Source: a virus. Taken from it: a stretch of DNA of 64,000 bases. Of this stretch, positions 45,440 through 52,908 are shown piece after piece. Position 1 is the stretch's first letter. Every line of letters starts with the position of its first letter. A program made the position numbers and the translations under genes. The notes under the pieces were generated by a model. That model did no database searches and was not told the origin of the DNA. It saw only the letters and a list, made by a program, of their open reading frames with translations. Location: IMG/VR virus record IMGVR_UViG_3300035212_003113, positions 1-64,000 of that record, one strand, 5' to 3'.

Positions 45440-45473
45440 GGGGAGGGCGGGTTGCTCCGCCCTCCCCTTTTTT
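45440..45473 (+). terminator. Strong intrinsic terminator
   Basis: GGGGAGGGCGG-GTTGCT-CCGCCCTCCCC, eleven perfect pairs, then TTTTTT. Ends the MoxR-vWA operon. Confidence 0.95.
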
Positions 45474-45488
45474 ATATTAGGAGCCCGG

Positions 45489-45842
45489 ATGAAGCTATTA
45501 GATCAGGTTTTTAAAGTATATCCGCCAGCTGACTGGGCTGAACATTTGCCGCTACCGATGCCGCCATTATGGAGGGAAGCGACCGAAGACATTGCTACTG
45601 ACGAGATAGAAGTAGTCAACTGGAATTGCGGCTACCTGATGGTTGCCAAGTATTCGGCAGAAGATGCCGAGGAGCCATTTGTAAGCTACCGGGAGGCTAG
45701 CCCGCCTACGTCAGTAAGGATAACCTTTAAAGAGAATGTGCCCTGCGCTACTAAAAAGATTTTCAGCGAGAGCTTCTCTGGACGCACCATGCCTCACTCT
45801 TGTGGCTGCTGCATCACTCTATTTTACCCAGGAACAAAATGA
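45489..45842 (+). CDS. Hypothetical protein
   Basis: 117 residues (MKLLDQVFKVYPPADWAEHL). IEVVNWNCGYLMVAKYSAED, and a cysteine-rich end (PHSCGCCITLFYPGTK). Follows AGGAGCCCGG. Overlaps the M16 gene by four bases, so probably co-translated with it. No family recognised. Confidence 0.6.
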   Translation: MKLLDQVFKVYPPADWAEHLPLPMPPLWREATEDIATDEIEVVNWNCGYLMVAKYSAEDAEEPFVSYREASPPTSVRITFKENVPCATKKIFSESFSGRTMPHSCGCCITLFYPGTK

Positions 45843-46954
45843 AGATTTTTGAGAAGTCCAATAACGATCTCGGTTCTATTTATATCGTCTACGAGTCGCC
45901 TGTCAAGAACGAAGACCCACATCTGAAAGGTATGTCGCACCTGCTTGAGCACATGATCTGCTGCTCGCTGGACGATGTAGAGGAGCGGCTTGATCAGCAC
46001 TGCTTGACGTATAATGCTTATACCGGTGGTGATGAAGTAGTATTCTATCTGTCCGGCCTGAGCAGCGAGCTGGCCAAGTTCCGTGAGCTTTTCTTCGAGC
46101 GCATCCTGAGCTACCGTCCTACGCTGGAGCACTTCAACAAGGAAAAGAATATCGTCTTGCAGGAGTATGACGATGCCTATAGCGAGAGTGGCTTCTCCAG
46201 CTTTGCTAATTATTCAAGCGTTCGCTTTGGTTATGTAGGTCCGATTGGCGTTCGCTCTGCAATCGAGAGCGTAACGTTCGAGCAGATTTGTGATCTGCAT
46301 GCACGGGCTTTCTCGCGGCCATCAAAGGTTATCGTTGTAGACCAGAATGACGTAGATGTACAGACCGATTTTGCGGACACTAGCGCCTCGTCGTATACCG
46401 GTTATAAGCACGTTAATCACGAAGCACCAGTTGTGCCTAGCAGCATTAATGTTCTGAGCGCTTCGCCGCTACTGCCGTTGGACGGGGTATATCACCTGCA
46501 TATCGTTCAGTCTGTTCTGGGATACGGCCTTAAGAGCCCGCTTTATCAGGAGCTGCGCGAGAAGGCTTCGCTCTGTTATTGGGTATCTGCGGGTGGCTAT
46601 AAGATGAACGACGATCATATTATGGTCGTATCTACGTCTACGAAAGATACAAATGTGGCTCGCATCAAGGAATTGACACTGGACGTTCTCTCGAATCCCG
46701 AGCGCCATCTTACCCGTGATCGATTTGACATGATGATGCAGAATCGCCGCATCGCTAATAAGATTGCCGAGCAGAACCTTGCTGCTCATGCATACCGCAA
46801 GCATCTGAATTCGGCAAACGAGCGGGTGTCATTCCTGAAGAACATTGACAGGATTACTTATGAGTCTACGCTTGATTACTTCAACCGGAACCTGAATCCG
46901 CGCAACGTCGCATGGGAGCAGGTAGATGACCGAGATGTCCGTCAGATGAGCTGA
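45839..46954 (+). CDS. M16-family (insulinase/pitrilysin-like) metallopeptidase
   Basis: 371 residues from the ATG at 45839. SHLLEHMICCSL (~33-44) is the inverted HxxEH zinc motif of M16, and the third ligand candidate lies in IVLQEYDDAYSE (~104-115). YNAYTGGDEVVFYLSG (~60-75) matches the N-A-x-T-x-x-x-x-x-x-Y block. A second M16-like half (LSASPLLPLDGVYHLHIVQS, SLCYWVSAGGYKMNDDHIMV) follows. It is close in length to single-unit bacterial M16 enzymes. Role in the phage is unknown; peptide or protein processing. Confidence 0.88.
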   Translation: MKIFEKSNNDLGSIYIVYESPVKNEDPHLKGMSHLLEHMICCSLDDVEERLDQHCLTYNAYTGGDEVVFYLSGLSSELAKFRELFFERILSYRPTLEHFNKEKNIVLQEYDDAYSESGFSSFANYSSVRFGYVGPIGVRSAIESVTFEQICDLHARAFSRPSKVIVVDQNDVDVQTDFADTSASSYTGYKHVNHEAPVVPSSINVLSASPLLPLDGVYHLHIVQSVLGYGLKSPLYQELREKASLCYWVSAGGYKMNDDHIMVVSTSTKDTNVARIKELTLDVLSNPERHLTRDRFDMMMQNRRIANKIAEQNLAAHAYRKHLNSANERVSFLKNIDRITYESTLDYFNRNLNPRNVAWEQVDDRDVRQMS

Positions 46955-46960
46955 TGAGCG

Positions 46961-46999
46961 ACCAGTAGAGAAGAGGCTATCTACTTCTTCTCTACTGGT
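46961..46999. other. Perfect 13-bp inverted repeat after M16 gene
   Basis: ACCAGTAGAGAAG / CTTCTCTACTGGT with a 13-base spacer, then TATCTGG without a T-run. Could stabilise the mRNA 3' end, act as a rho-independent-like pause, or be a protein-binding site. Confidence 0.6.
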
Positions 47000-47025
47000 T
47001 ATCTGGATTGCTTAGTGGAACGGCA

Positions 47026-47337
47026 ATGAAATTAGATCACTTCGAAGCACGCAGTCATGCGCTAGAGCAGTTCGGGCGTCCTGCGTTTGAATGTACTGCG
47101 TGGACTGCGTGGCGGCCATCCCGCAATGATTGTGGCATAGAGCTAATCCTGCGGCCTGATGGCCTGTTCTGCTTCGGCATAAATGGTAATCGCGGCTTTG
47201 CTTTTCGTGCCGATTATAGCAAGCTAACGGCTGCAAATCTCCGGAGTATTGCCTGGAGCACCGGCTTTAGTTGGACGGTGGCGGATGAGCTGGCCAGTAA
47301 GTTTGGCTGCGTAGTGGACCCGACCCGTGAAGCTTAG
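47026..47337 (+). CDS. Hypothetical protein with MKLD start
   Basis: 103 residues from the ATG at 47026 (MKLDHFEARSHALEQFGRPA). ECTAWTAWRPSRNDCGIELI and FAFRADYSKLTAANLRSIAW. The DYSKLTAANL segment recalls the YALSVDNLRQL of 21553-21873. Array-type start, different body. Confidence 0.6.
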   Translation: MKLDHFEARSHALEQFGRPAFECTAWTAWRPSRNDCGIELILRPDGLFCFGINGNRGFAFRADYSKLTAANLRSIAWSTGFSWTVADELASKFGCVVDPTREA

Positions 47338-47638
47338 AGACTGGGAGACGACGCAGCTCCTCACCGCCTTACTAGGAGCAGAGGAAGACGCCTATCTCGG
47401 AATAGCCAGCAGCAGCTTGAATGTGCGCAAGTGGATTGTGCGTCCTGGTTTCACGATCTATCAGAAAGGCGACGAGATCTGCATAGGGGTAGATGGCCTG
47501 CTAGGCAGTTACTTTGTACCCAGTCTGGATAAGATTACGGCAGAATCTATCGCAAAGGTTGGCCGAATGATAATAGATGCCTCTCTTGATGATGACGGCT
47601 GGGGTGATCCGCTTATCGCAGAGCGAGCTTTTACCTAG
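47327..47638 (+). CDS. 'PGFxIYQxGxxIxIG' protein, paralogue of 31868-32173
   Basis: 103 residues from GTG: VKLRDWETTQLLTALLGAEE, KWIVRPGFTIYQKGDEICIG, YFVPSLDKITAESIAKVGRM. Overlaps the previous gene by 11 bases. Confidence 0.7.
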   Translation: MKLRDWETTQLLTALLGAEEDAYLGIASSSLNVRKWIVRPGFTIYQKGDEICIGVDGLLGSYFVPSLDKITAESIAKVGRMIIDASLDDDGWGDPLIAERAFT

Positions 47639-47646
47639 TAGGGCAG

Positions 47647-47958
47647 ATGAAACTAGAATCATATGAAATGCGACAAGCATTCCTTGCCAACGACATAGCT
47701 GCTGTCATAAGTACCGCGGAAAAGGTTTTTCAAATTACTGCTCCGGCAAGCGCAAAGGCAAATGCAGCTATCTACACTGGTACTATCTTTAATTACGCGA
47801 TTGATATCTTCCTAGACAATGGCATACGAAGAATGCGTTATGTTTGGTATGAGTACGAGGGCTTCTTCTCTGTCAGGGTACCAGGACTTCTTGCATCCGC
47901 CGCCTACCGCAATACTCCTCTTATAAGAATCTGGCGAAAAACTGATGAAGCTGCTTGA
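47647..47958 (+). CDS. YxW-GF family protein
   Basis: 103 residues: MKLESYEMRQAFLANDIAAV, ISTAEKVFQITAP, YVWYEYEGFFSVR (residues ~68-80), ending IRIWRKTDEAA. Overlaps the next member by 14 bases. Confidence 0.8.
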   Translation: MKLESYEMRQAFLANDIAAVISTAEKVFQITAPASAKANAAIYTGTIFNYAIDIFLDNGIRRMRYVWYEYEGFFSVRVPGLLASAAYRNTPLIRIWRKTDEAA

Positions 47959-48235
47959 CTTCCAAATCCGGTCGGCACTTGCTGAGCACTCATGGGATGA
48001 GGCTGCTCGCTTACTAGCCGGCGCATTCGCAGAAAAATTCCCACAATTTAATTGTGAGAGCGCAATAGATGGTGCAAGCTTCTGCACTACGCCTAACGCT
48101 GGCAAGCTGCTCGAGGTACAGATCCGGTACCGACATGATGTTATCTTTTGGCAGAATGGCAAGACGGGATTCTACCACTATCCTGTTAACTATGTCACGC
48201 CCATGGTACTGATATTCGCGCCTGGCTGCCTATAG
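47945..48235 (+). CDS. YxW-GF family protein
   Basis: 96 residues: MKLLDFQIRSALAEHSWDEA, ARLLAGAFAEKFP, IFWQNGKTGFYHY, ending VLIFAPGCL. The minus-strand membrane protein gene ends one base after it. Confidence 0.78.
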   Translation: MKLLDFQIRSALAEHSWDEAARLLAGAFAEKFPQFNCESAIDGASFCTTPNAGKLLEVQIRYRHDVIFWQNGKTGFYHYPVNYVTPMVLIFAPGCL

Positions 48236-48236
48236 G

Positions 48237-48491
48237 CTAGCGCTTCTTCTCGCTTATCTTAAGCAGGATGTATGTTCCTATGATGCTGCCAACTACACTG
48301 AACGGCAGCATGCGATTATCGCCTACATATGCCAGGGTAATCCCTGAGTTAACCAGGCCCAATAGGCCGCTTGATAGCGCAGCCTTTATAGCATCGCCTT
48401 CGCCTATACGCCGAATGGTGTATGCCCATACTGCATTGGCGGCACAACTTAGAACAAGAATTCCGACGGCTTTGAGGCACAGCATTGACAT
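48237..48491 (-). CDS. Small multi-pass membrane protein
   Basis: 84 residues from the ATG at 48491. Three probable membrane helices: MLCLKAVGILVLSCAANAVW (~3-22), AALSSGLLGLVNSGITLAYV (~35-54) and LPFSVVGSIIGTYILLKI (~61-78). A similar plan (W-A-x-Y-T-R, then L-x-N-S-x-x-T-x-x-Y-V) occurs in small phage membrane proteins, as I recall. One of the few minus-strand genes. Confidence 0.68.
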   Translation of the reverse strand: MSMLCLKAVGILVLSCAANAVWAYTIRRIGEGDAIKAALSSGLLGLVNSGITLAYVGDNRMLPFSVVGSIIGTYILLKISEKKR

Positions 48492-48529
48492 TGTAAATTC
48501 CAGCGATAGAGAATGGGATCGGTGTCTGC

Positions 48530-48817
48530 ATGAAGCTAGACGACTATCGGATGCGACAACTATTGAATGCTGGAGAGTGGCAAGATGCACTTAGGCTGCT
48601 GGCAGAAGTTCATTCGCTTCCTGAGCTAGACTATCCGCTAAAAATCAATTTTATAGAGGCGGATGAACCCGATGATTTTGGCATCAGCCTTTATCATGCC
48701 GGCTACTATTATGACTGGGTTGCTGATAGCGGTGGCTTCTGGGGTCCGTGGCCAGCCAACATTCCGGTAGGCTCGCATGGCATATGCCGATTGCCCGCAG
48801 GCTGGAAGAAGGAATAA
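48530..48817 (+). CDS. YxW-GF family protein
   Basis: 95 residues: MKLDDYRMRQLLNAGEWQDA, LRLLAEVHSLPEL, YYDWVADSGGFWG (residues ~63-75). Ends ICRLPAGWKKE. Starts downstream of the divergent membrane gene. Confidence 0.78.
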   Translation: MKLDDYRMRQLLNAGEWQDALRLLAEVHSLPELDYPLKINFIEADEPDDFGISLYHAGYYYDWVADSGGFWGPWPANIPVGSHGICRLPAGWKKE

Positions 48818-48819
48818 CC

Positions 48820-49227
48820 ATGAGCACGCTATTCAATCCTGAATGGGCAAAACGCAACGGCGAATGGGTGCTTGCATCCGCGCAACATATCGGCAAAGTG
48901 GCAGTACAGATTGCGCGAGACTACAGCTGGGCAGTATTCGGCATTGCGGATGGCGGGCAGGTAGCAGGCGGGACTGTGTCAGATTACATAGAAGCTTTTG
49001 CTGCGGCAGAAGCAGTCATGGGCTATAAGTACCTGCTTGATCCAGAATACGAAATGGATGCCGGCTGTCGCTGCGGTTCTTGTACCAGTCCTACTGGCAG
49101 GTGGATTGTATCTAATCGTGCAGATACGGTAGAAGAATATTTTAACAGCGAGGGCGAGGCAGTCGCCTGGATATTGGAGCAACATGGGTCCGCACTACCT
49201 GATGCAAGCCGGCGGGGTGATGAGTGA
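48820..49227 (+). CDS. Hypothetical protein
   Basis: 135 residues from the ATG at 48820 (MSTLFNPEWAKRNGEWVLAS). DAGCRCGSCTSPTGRWIVSN contains a CxC-x-x-C cluster; SWAVFGIADGGQVAGGTVSD before it. Overlaps the ATP-grasp gene by eight bases. No family recognised. Confidence 0.6.
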   Translation: MSTLFNPEWAKRNGEWVLASAQHIGKVAVQIARDYSWAVFGIADGGQVAGGTVSDYIEAFAAAEAVMGYKYLLDPEYEMDAGCRCGSCTSPTGRWIVSNRADTVEEYFNSEGEAVAWILEQHGSALPDASRRGDE

Positions 49228-49906
49228 AGAAAAAATACTTATTGCCGCATCTGACAACAGGTACAGCCATGTTCCGTACGCAGACCTGCATCGCGTTGCC
49301 GTCAGGAGCGAAACAGTACCTGTCGGATCAGTAGAGTTTGTCCGGCGCTACGCAGAGATAAATGATGTTGTTCTGCCGCAGCTACCTACCTATCCTGCCG
49401 CACTAAACCATTATCTAGGTCGGCTAGTATGGCGCTGTCGGTATGCTGACGTACCAGCGGATGCCTTTTGCAAACCACTGCGAACAAAACTTTTTACCGG
49501 CGGCATCCGCTCTACCATTACGGAGACTGTGCCTGACGAAGAGATCGTCTTGGCAGCAGAATCCGTAGCATTTGATGCAGAGTTTCGATACTACATATTA
49601 GACGGCAGGATTATTGGCCACTCCAGGTATGACGCCGGAGATGAGCCGGCTGAGCCTGATCCGGCAGTGGTGCAGGCAATGGTTCGTGATTATGCCGATG
49701 CCCCTTGCGGGTATGCGCTTGATGTAGGTATTTGCGGCGGCAAGACGCTGCTCGTAGAGGTAAACGACGGCTGGTCTATTGGCTACTACCGCTGGGGCGA
49801 CATGAAGCCGCGAGCCTACATGGATCTGATCTCTGCTCGCTGGCAGGAAATACTTGCCGAGCAGACGGGGGCGGTCGGGCCTAAAACCGCCGGGTCGCGA
49901 TCATGA
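49220..49906 (+). CDS. ATP-grasp domain protein
   Basis: 228 residues from the ATG at 49220 (MSEEKILIAASDNRYSHVPY). FCKPLRTKLFTGGIRS (~82-97), AFDAEFRYYILDGRIIGHSR (~116-135), then YALDVGICGGKTLLVEVNDG (~167-186) and a final YYRW match the phage/bacterial ATP-grasp (R2K-type) family. Such enzymes ligate a carboxylate to an amine, perhaps peptide tagging; the substrate is unknown. The frame ends in hairpin element copy 15 (GAVGPKTAGSRS). Confidence 0.8.
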   Translation: MSEEKILIAASDNRYSHVPYADLHRVAVRSETVPVGSVEFVRRYAEINDVVLPQLPTYPAALNHYLGRLVWRCRYADVPADAFCKPLRTKLFTGGIRSTITETVPDEEIVLAAESVAFDAEFRYYILDGRIIGHSRYDAGDEPAEPDPAVVQAMVRDYADAPCGYALDVGICGGKTLLVEVNDGWSIGYYRWGDMKPRAYMDLISARWQEILAEQTGAVGPKTAGSRS

Positions 49907-49915
49907 TGCGCCGAG
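49867..49915 (+). repeat. Dispersed hairpin element, copy 15 (diverged)
   Basis: GGCGGT-CGGGCCTAAA-ACCGCC, a re-formed six-bp stem with changed sequence, then CGATCATGATGCGCCGAGG. The upstream gene stops at the TGA in the position of CCTGA. The next TTG start is eight bases later. Confidence 0.82.
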
Positions 49916-49922
49916 GTTGCCA

Positions 49923-50228
49923 TTGAAGCTGCTGAGCTATGCTATCAAGTCTGCCATAGACGAGGCGCGCTGGGAAGATTCCTTGCAATTGCTGCTCAAC
50001 AGCTTTGGCCTAGAGCTGCCGTCTGCCACAAGGATAAGAGTACTAGGCGTCATATTCAATGACCCGGATATTCGCATGTGCGCGCATGATAGCATGTATG
50101 GCTGGAATCCGCACTCTGGAGCAATGCTCCTTTATAAAACAAGGCTGAAAATTTCACCTTATGCAGACATAACAGTCAAAAGCAGCGTGCCAATAATCTA
50201 TGGAACTCCACAACTTTGGAATCGCTGA
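49923..50228 (+). CDS. YxW-GF family protein
   Basis: 101 residues from a TTG at 49923: LKLLSYAIKSAIDEARWEDS, LQLLLNSFGLELP, MYGWNPHSGAMLL. Family G-F is G-A here. Overlaps the truncated copy at 50200 by 29 bases. Confidence 0.75.
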   Translation: MKLLSYAIKSAIDEARWEDSLQLLLNSFGLELPSATRIRVLGVIFNDPDIRMCAHDSMYGWNPHSGAMLLYKTRLKISPYADITVKSSVPIIYGTPQLWNR

Positions 50229-50364
50229 AGCCCTAGGCGAAAGTCGCTGGACAGACTGCATGCCGGGCTTAAAGAAGCCTGTTGGTTTGAAACTGGCGAA
50301 ACCACATTATTATCCAGATCTCACGAGCTATACTCTGCTTATGTGTTCCTTAAGTAAAATATGA
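50200..50364 (+). pseudogene. Shortened, frameshifted YxW-GF family gene
   Basis: Codes MELHNFGIAEALGESRWTDC MPG with a family N-terminus, then leaves the family. In another frame the DNA reads LKEACWFETGETTLLSRSHE then LYSAYVFLK-stop, which looks like a family C-terminus. An internal deletion with frameshift explains this. It still overlaps the next ATG. Confidence 0.6.
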
Positions 50365-50621
50365 AGCTCGATAATTATCAAATGCTTGAGGCATTTCACG
50401 AAGAGAACTGGCGGAGCGCCATAGCTATGCTGAGGCAGCACTTCTGTCTGGAATCGCCCCCGCATCTTTGCTACGAGGTGCTAGAGCACGAACACCATGC
50501 TGAGTGCGTAGAGATCAGACAGGATAACGTGATCTATTATTGGCATGAATGCGATGGGTTTACGAATTCACGCAAGCTACCGACAACGAATGCAACGCTT
50601 ATATATTGCAGGCCGCCGTAG
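50361..50621 (+). CDS. YxW-GF family protein
   Basis: 86 residues: MKLDNYQMLEAFHEENWRSA, IAMLRQHFCLESP, YYWHECDGFTNSR (residues ~60-72). Very similar N-terminus to the pseudogene at 30615. Confidence 0.82.
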   Translation: MKLDNYQMLEAFHEENWRSAIAMLRQHFCLESPPHLCYEVLEHEHHAECVEIRQDNVIYYWHECDGFTNSRKLPTTNATLIYCRPP

Positions 50622-50678
50622 AGTAAGTAACAGCAACAGTTTGGTGCGCGTACTATTGCGAACCAGCGAGGTAATGTG

Positions 50679-51050
50679 ATGACAGCAGAGGACATTAAAA
50701 GCGCAGATTTGTGCCCTGTTACAGTTACGGAAGAAGCTCTGCTGCAATTCCGGGCAGCCTATTCTGCGGACCCAGGTCCCGATGTCTTTGGCATTAGGAT
50801 CGGCGTAAAGGGCGGTGGTTGCTCTGGATTCATGCACAATCTTGAGTTCATCAAACGGGCGGATGTCGACCCGGAAGAAGATTCCATTTATCTTGTGGGC
50901 GGGCTACACTTTGTAATCGACTGCTTCAGCGAGCCGTATTTAAAAGGCACTACGGTTGACTATCTGCGCACACTACAAGAAAGCGGCTTCAAGTTCCGTT
51001 CTGACGAGATCCGGCGCACATGTGGTTGCGGCGCTTCTTTTTCCAAGTGA
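50679..51050 (+). CDS. A-type Fe-S carrier (IscA/HesB/ErpA-like)
   Basis: 123 residues from the ATG at 50679. GIRIGVKGGGCSGFMHNLEF (~37-56) holds the first conserved cysteine, VIDCFSEPYLKGTTVDYL the middle block, and RRTCGCGASF near the C-terminus the paired cysteines. All three ligands of A-type carriers are present. Known role: delivering Fe-S clusters to apo-proteins. A phage-encoded copy may support a host or phage Fe-S enzyme during infection. Confidence 0.88.
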   Translation: MTAEDIKSADLCPVTVTEEALLQFRAAYSADPGPDVFGIRIGVKGGGCSGFMHNLEFIKRADVDPEEDSIYLVGGLHFVIDCFSEPYLKGTTVDYLRTLQESGFKFRSDEIRRTCGCGASFSK

Positions 51051-51346
51051 AGCTGGCATCGTATCTCATGCGAGAAGCCTTTGATGCCCAAGACTGGGAC
51101 AGTGTAATTTCTATTTTAATAGATCATTTCGGCTTACAAAGCGCAACACAACTAATCCAATCTTCGGCGCCTAAACTAGGTACTGGTTACTGGGACACTG
51201 CATTTATCTACATGGGCAAATCGAAATACTGCTGGAATTCCTATTGTGGCTTTTATCGCGGTATTGTATTTAATAGCTCAGGCCTTGACGCATTCGTGTG
51301 TATTGCCAAGGGGATAGGCGACGTCCCTCACACGGTTAGCAAATGA
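51047..51346 (+). CDS. YxW-GF family protein
   Basis: 99 residues from the GTG at 51047, overlapping the Fe-S carrier stop: VKLASYLMREAFDAQDWDSV, ISILIDHFGLQSA, YCWNSYCGFYRGI (residues ~65-77). Confidence 0.82.
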   Translation: MKLASYLMREAFDAQDWDSVISILIDHFGLQSATQLIQSSAPKLGTGYWDTAFIYMGKSKYCWNSYCGFYRGIVFNSSGLDAFVCIAKGIGDVPHTVSK

Positions 51347-51627
51347 AGCTAGCATCTTATGCGATAGCCGATGCTATTGAGAGAAGAGACTGGCTAGGCG
51401 CAGCGAGATGCCTCGCAGATCATTTTGGCATAACTGGCTCTCTCCCGCCTCTTGAGCAGATAAAGCTAAAGGTGGATTGCGATACGGGCAACGTATGCTG
51501 CATGAGTATATCAGTTGGGCATCGCATCTATTATTGGGAAGAGGGCGGATGCTTTGAGGGCGGCCTCCTGCGCTACCCACGAGAAGTTCCTAGCATTTTT
51601 ATAGAGTGCCGCAATGAAAATACTTGA
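51343..51627 (+). CDS. YxW-GF family protein
   Basis: 94 residues: MKLASYAIADAIERRDWLGA, ARCLADHFGITGSLPPL, YYWEEGGCFEGGL, ending IFIECRNENT. The LPPL segment links it to 31323-31878. Confidence 0.82.
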   Translation: MKLASYAIADAIERRDWLGAARCLADHFGITGSLPPLEQIKLKVDCDTGNVCCMSISVGHRIYYWEEGGCFEGGLLRYPREVPSIFIECRNENT

Positions 51628-51880
51628 CTATGCTGTAGCAGATGCACTCTCCCGCAGGTCATGGCAGGAAGCTCTGCGAATACTGTTTCTTAATTTTAAT
51701 CTCGATCCTAACGGTGCCTCTTCTATTTTCATAGAAGAGTATGTCGCCAGGCGCCCTAGTGTGGCCTACCACGACGGCAATCGCATTTACTCGTGGACAG
51801 AGGGCTTTGGCTGGAAATGTTCTGATGGATGGACCAGTGGTCGACCGCGAGCATGGATCAAGATACCGAAAACCAAATGA
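51614..51880 (+). CDS. YxW-GF family protein
   Basis: 88 residues: MKILDYAVADALSRRSWQEA, LRILFLNFNLDPN, YSWTEGFGWKCSD, ending AWIKIPKTK. Overlaps the previous gene by 14 bases. Confidence 0.8.
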   Translation: MKILDYAVADALSRRSWQEALRILFLNFNLDPNGASSIFIEEYVARRPSVAYHDGNRIYSWTEGFGWKCSDGWTSGRPRAWIKIPKTK

Positions 51881-52176
51881 AACTCAACCATTACCGGATG
51901 ATTTGCGCGTTCGAGAGCAAAGACTGGAAAAGTGCTGTCGCGATCCTAGTGGATCAGTTCAAGCTTACAGGCATTAGCCAGGTACAGCTAGAGCATTATC
52001 CTGTTGTTCGTTTTCCAGGTTACCGAGAAATATTTCTTACTTTGCCTGGTCATCAGGGCTATTCTTGGATGCCAGAGGATTCTTTCATCAGTGAGATCTG
52101 TGGACCGGTTACCTGCCCCACGGTCAGCCTATGGTACCCGTCATCAGTAAGGCATAGTGAGGTTCTAGATCTTTGA
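51877..52176 (+). CDS. YxW-GF family protein
   Basis: 99 residues from the ATG at 51877: MKLNHYRMICAFESKDWKSA, VAILVDQFKLTGI, YSWMPEDSFISEI. Last of a four-gene run after the Fe-S carrier. Confidence 0.8.
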   Translation: MKLNHYRMICAFESKDWKSAVAILVDQFKLTGISQVQLEHYPVVRFPGYREIFLTLPGHQGYSWMPEDSFISEICGPVTCPTVSLWYPSSVRHSEVLDL

Positions 52177-52196
52177 AGTGAGGGATTTGATTAGTC

Positions 52197-52838
52197 ATGG
52201 GAAAAAAGAAGTACACCGATATCTATATCGCTGAAGACAGTAATGGTCTTATTCGCATATCTTGCGAGCGCGACAATTCGCTAGCCAATGCCCGCTGGCG
52301 CAGTACTAAGGCCGTGACTATTTATGGACGCGGCAACAGTTGGGCTGGCAGCTGTCGCATGACCAAGTCCGCTCGCAAGGAGTACTACAGAGCAGGCTTG
52401 ACCCGTTCGATTGATACAGGCAGGTCCGTCTACATGGACGGCGCTATATGTGCATTTGCACAAGGACTTGTGCGACTAGAAGAACTAGGAAGTGGAAAAG
52501 CCGATTTGCCGCGCAGTGCCGATCTTTGTCTAGGAACATGGAATGATGACAATGGCAATGTGAATCTAGTAGTTAGGTACCGCGGCATCCTTGCAAAAGC
52601 GCTAACTGGTCCGCCAGACTATCCTTCCAATACTTATACTCTGATGCTCGCTGTGTACTGCGGTGGCAAGCTGAACAAGATGGTGCAACTAAAGCATCGC
52701 GCTCATAACAAGCAGGTCGCAGAGATCGCTGGCATTATAGATGAGGTGGCAGATGGCAGAAGAAAACGTAACAGTCGAAGACGTGGCGCTTCAGGAAGCC
52801 GTGCGAGTTCTGCGGCTAATCGCCGAACAGGGCGGTGA
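52197..52838 (+). CDS. Hypothetical protein
   Basis: 213 residues (MGKKKYTDIYIAEDSNGLIR). A beta-rich body (AVTIYGRGNSWAGSCRMTKS, LCLGTWNDDNGNVNLVVRYR) and a final 30-residue arginine/serine-rich tail (RRKRNSRRRGASGSRASSAA). The tail is coded over an overlapping gene in another frame, so the true end may be earlier or the tail may be young. No family recognised. Confidence 0.6.
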   Translation: MGKKKYTDIYIAEDSNGLIRISCERDNSLANARWRSTKAVTIYGRGNSWAGSCRMTKSARKEYYRAGLTRSIDTGRSVYMDGAICAFAQGLVRLEELGSGKADLPRSADLCLGTWNDDNGNVNLVVRYRGILAKALTGPPDYPSNTYTLMLAVYCGGKLNKMVQLKHRAHNKQVAEIAGIIDEVADGRRKRNSRRRGASGSRASSAANRRTGR

Positions 52839-52908
52839 CATAGTTGAGCCGTGGTCGACAGAGATGGCTCGGCTAGCCCTGTCGACAATTTTGCCCATTG
52901 GCAAATAG
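52753..52908 (+). CDS. 51-residue helical protein overlapping previous gene
   Basis: MAEENVTVEDVALQEAVRVL RLIAEQGGDIVEPW, then STEMARLALSTILPIGK. Two amphipathic helices and protein-like composition. It overlaps the preceding frame by 86 bases, where that frame codes only low-complexity Arg/Ser sequence. Confidence 0.55.
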   Translation: MAEENVTVEDVALQEAVRVLRLIAEQGGDIVEPWSTEMARLALSTILPIGK

